Of a stretch of DNA of 6,330 nt, positions 6,112 through 6,330 are shown piece after piece. The notes beneath the pieces are model-generated. The model saw nothing but the letters and a program-made list of their open reading frames with translations. It did no database searches and was not told the DNA's origin. Origin of the DNA: Undibacterium sp. (GTDB lineage Bacteria > Pseudomonadota > Gammaproteobacteria > Burkholderiales > Burkholderiaceae_D); the NCBI GenBank assembly GCA_019752975.1, contig JAIELM010000219.1, forward strand, positions 1 through 6,330. The letters run 5' to 3'. A program made the translations under genes and the position numbers. Numbering within the stretch: the stretch's first letter is position 1; every line of letters starts with the position of its first letter.

Positions 6112-6330
6112 TGGACACCCATGCTTTAATTACGTTGGCTACGATTTTTGGATCGGAAGTTGCAAGCTGACGTGCCAGATCCAAGTTGATTTCATAATTG
6201 GTCAGCGGTTTTTGCGCTTGAGCTTGTGCTTCTGCCGCTTCACTTAAGCTGACGATCGCGGCCTCTTCTTCCGCCGCCTCTAGGGCTTCGGCTGCTTTGC
6301 GCTCTTTTTCCTCTTGTTTCTCTTTTTTGC
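6104..6330 (-). CDS. fliF: FliF, MS-ring protein, C-terminal tail (partial)
   Basis: This is the last 74 codons of a reading frame that enters from the right edge and stops at TGA 6106-6104. FliF builds the MS ring in the inner membrane, and its cytoplasmic C-terminus binds the N-terminal domain of FliG. The visible part starts with a Lys/Glu-rich stretch (KKEKQEEKER) and an Ala/Glu/Gln-rich linker. It ends in a conserved-looking segment, LARQLATSDPKIVANVIKAW, followed by VSNE, which matches the FliG-binding tail of FliF (LA..DP..VA.VI..W). No membrane segment is in the part seen; the periplasmic ring domains and both transmembrane helices would lie outside the window. The stop overlaps the fliG start by 8 nt, consistent with translational coupling. 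I translated this frame by hand. The identification rests on the tail motif plus the position immediately before fliG. Confidence 0.93.
   Translation of the reverse strand, partial: KKEKQEEKERKAAEALEAAEEEAAIVSLSEAAEAQAQAQKPLTNYEINLDLARQLATSDPKIVANVIKAWVSNE

Noticed and set aside
1..6330. Mobile elements, CRISPR arrays, tRNA/rRNA genes or defence systems
   Set aside because: Nearly every base is accounted for by intact flagellar genes; no spaced repeat array, transposase, terminal repeats or structured RNA genes were seen.

Overview
The window is a stretch of a flagellar basal-body/export operon, transcribed leftwards (minus strand) in the order fliF (3' end only), fliG, fliH, fliI, fliJ, fliK. 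This fliFGHIJK order, the sequence character of FliG and FliI, and a FliK ending in VDTFA point to a polarly or peritrichously flagellated proteobacterium. I favour a betaproteobacterium (Burkholderiales, perhaps Oxalobacteraceae such as Undibacterium) because of family resemblance and moderate GC. The genus is a guess.

Layout from the right edge: the FliF cytoplasmic tail (6104-6330, cut by the window edge) overlaps the fliG start by 8 nt. fliG (5116-6111) overlaps fliH by another 8 nt if fliH starts at its internal ATG (4416-5123). fliI (3022-4413) begins 2 nt after the fliH stop. A 60-nt gap containing an 11-bp tandem repeat separates fliI from fliJ (2500-2961). fliK (218-2491) follows after 8 nt, with its ribosome-binding sequence overlapping the fliJ stop codon. 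Positions 1-217 are largely non-coding. They hold promoter-like sequences reading left, a strong 14-nt-arm inverted repeat, and perhaps the first 16 codons of another minus-strand gene running off the left edge.

The genes act together. The FliF tail anchors the FliG rotor protein. FliH, FliI and FliJ form the soluble ATPase complex that feeds the type III export gate. FliK is the secreted hook-length ruler whose C-terminal domain switches export specificity from rod/hook to filament proteins.

I see no new system here; this is a normal flagellar locus. The less ordinary points are an unusually long, low-complexity FliK (757 residues) with internal repeats, a tandem repeat with no visible Shine-Dalgarno in front of fliJ, a very regular Ala-Tyr four-residue repeat in FliH, and a promoter/dyad arrangement just past fliK.
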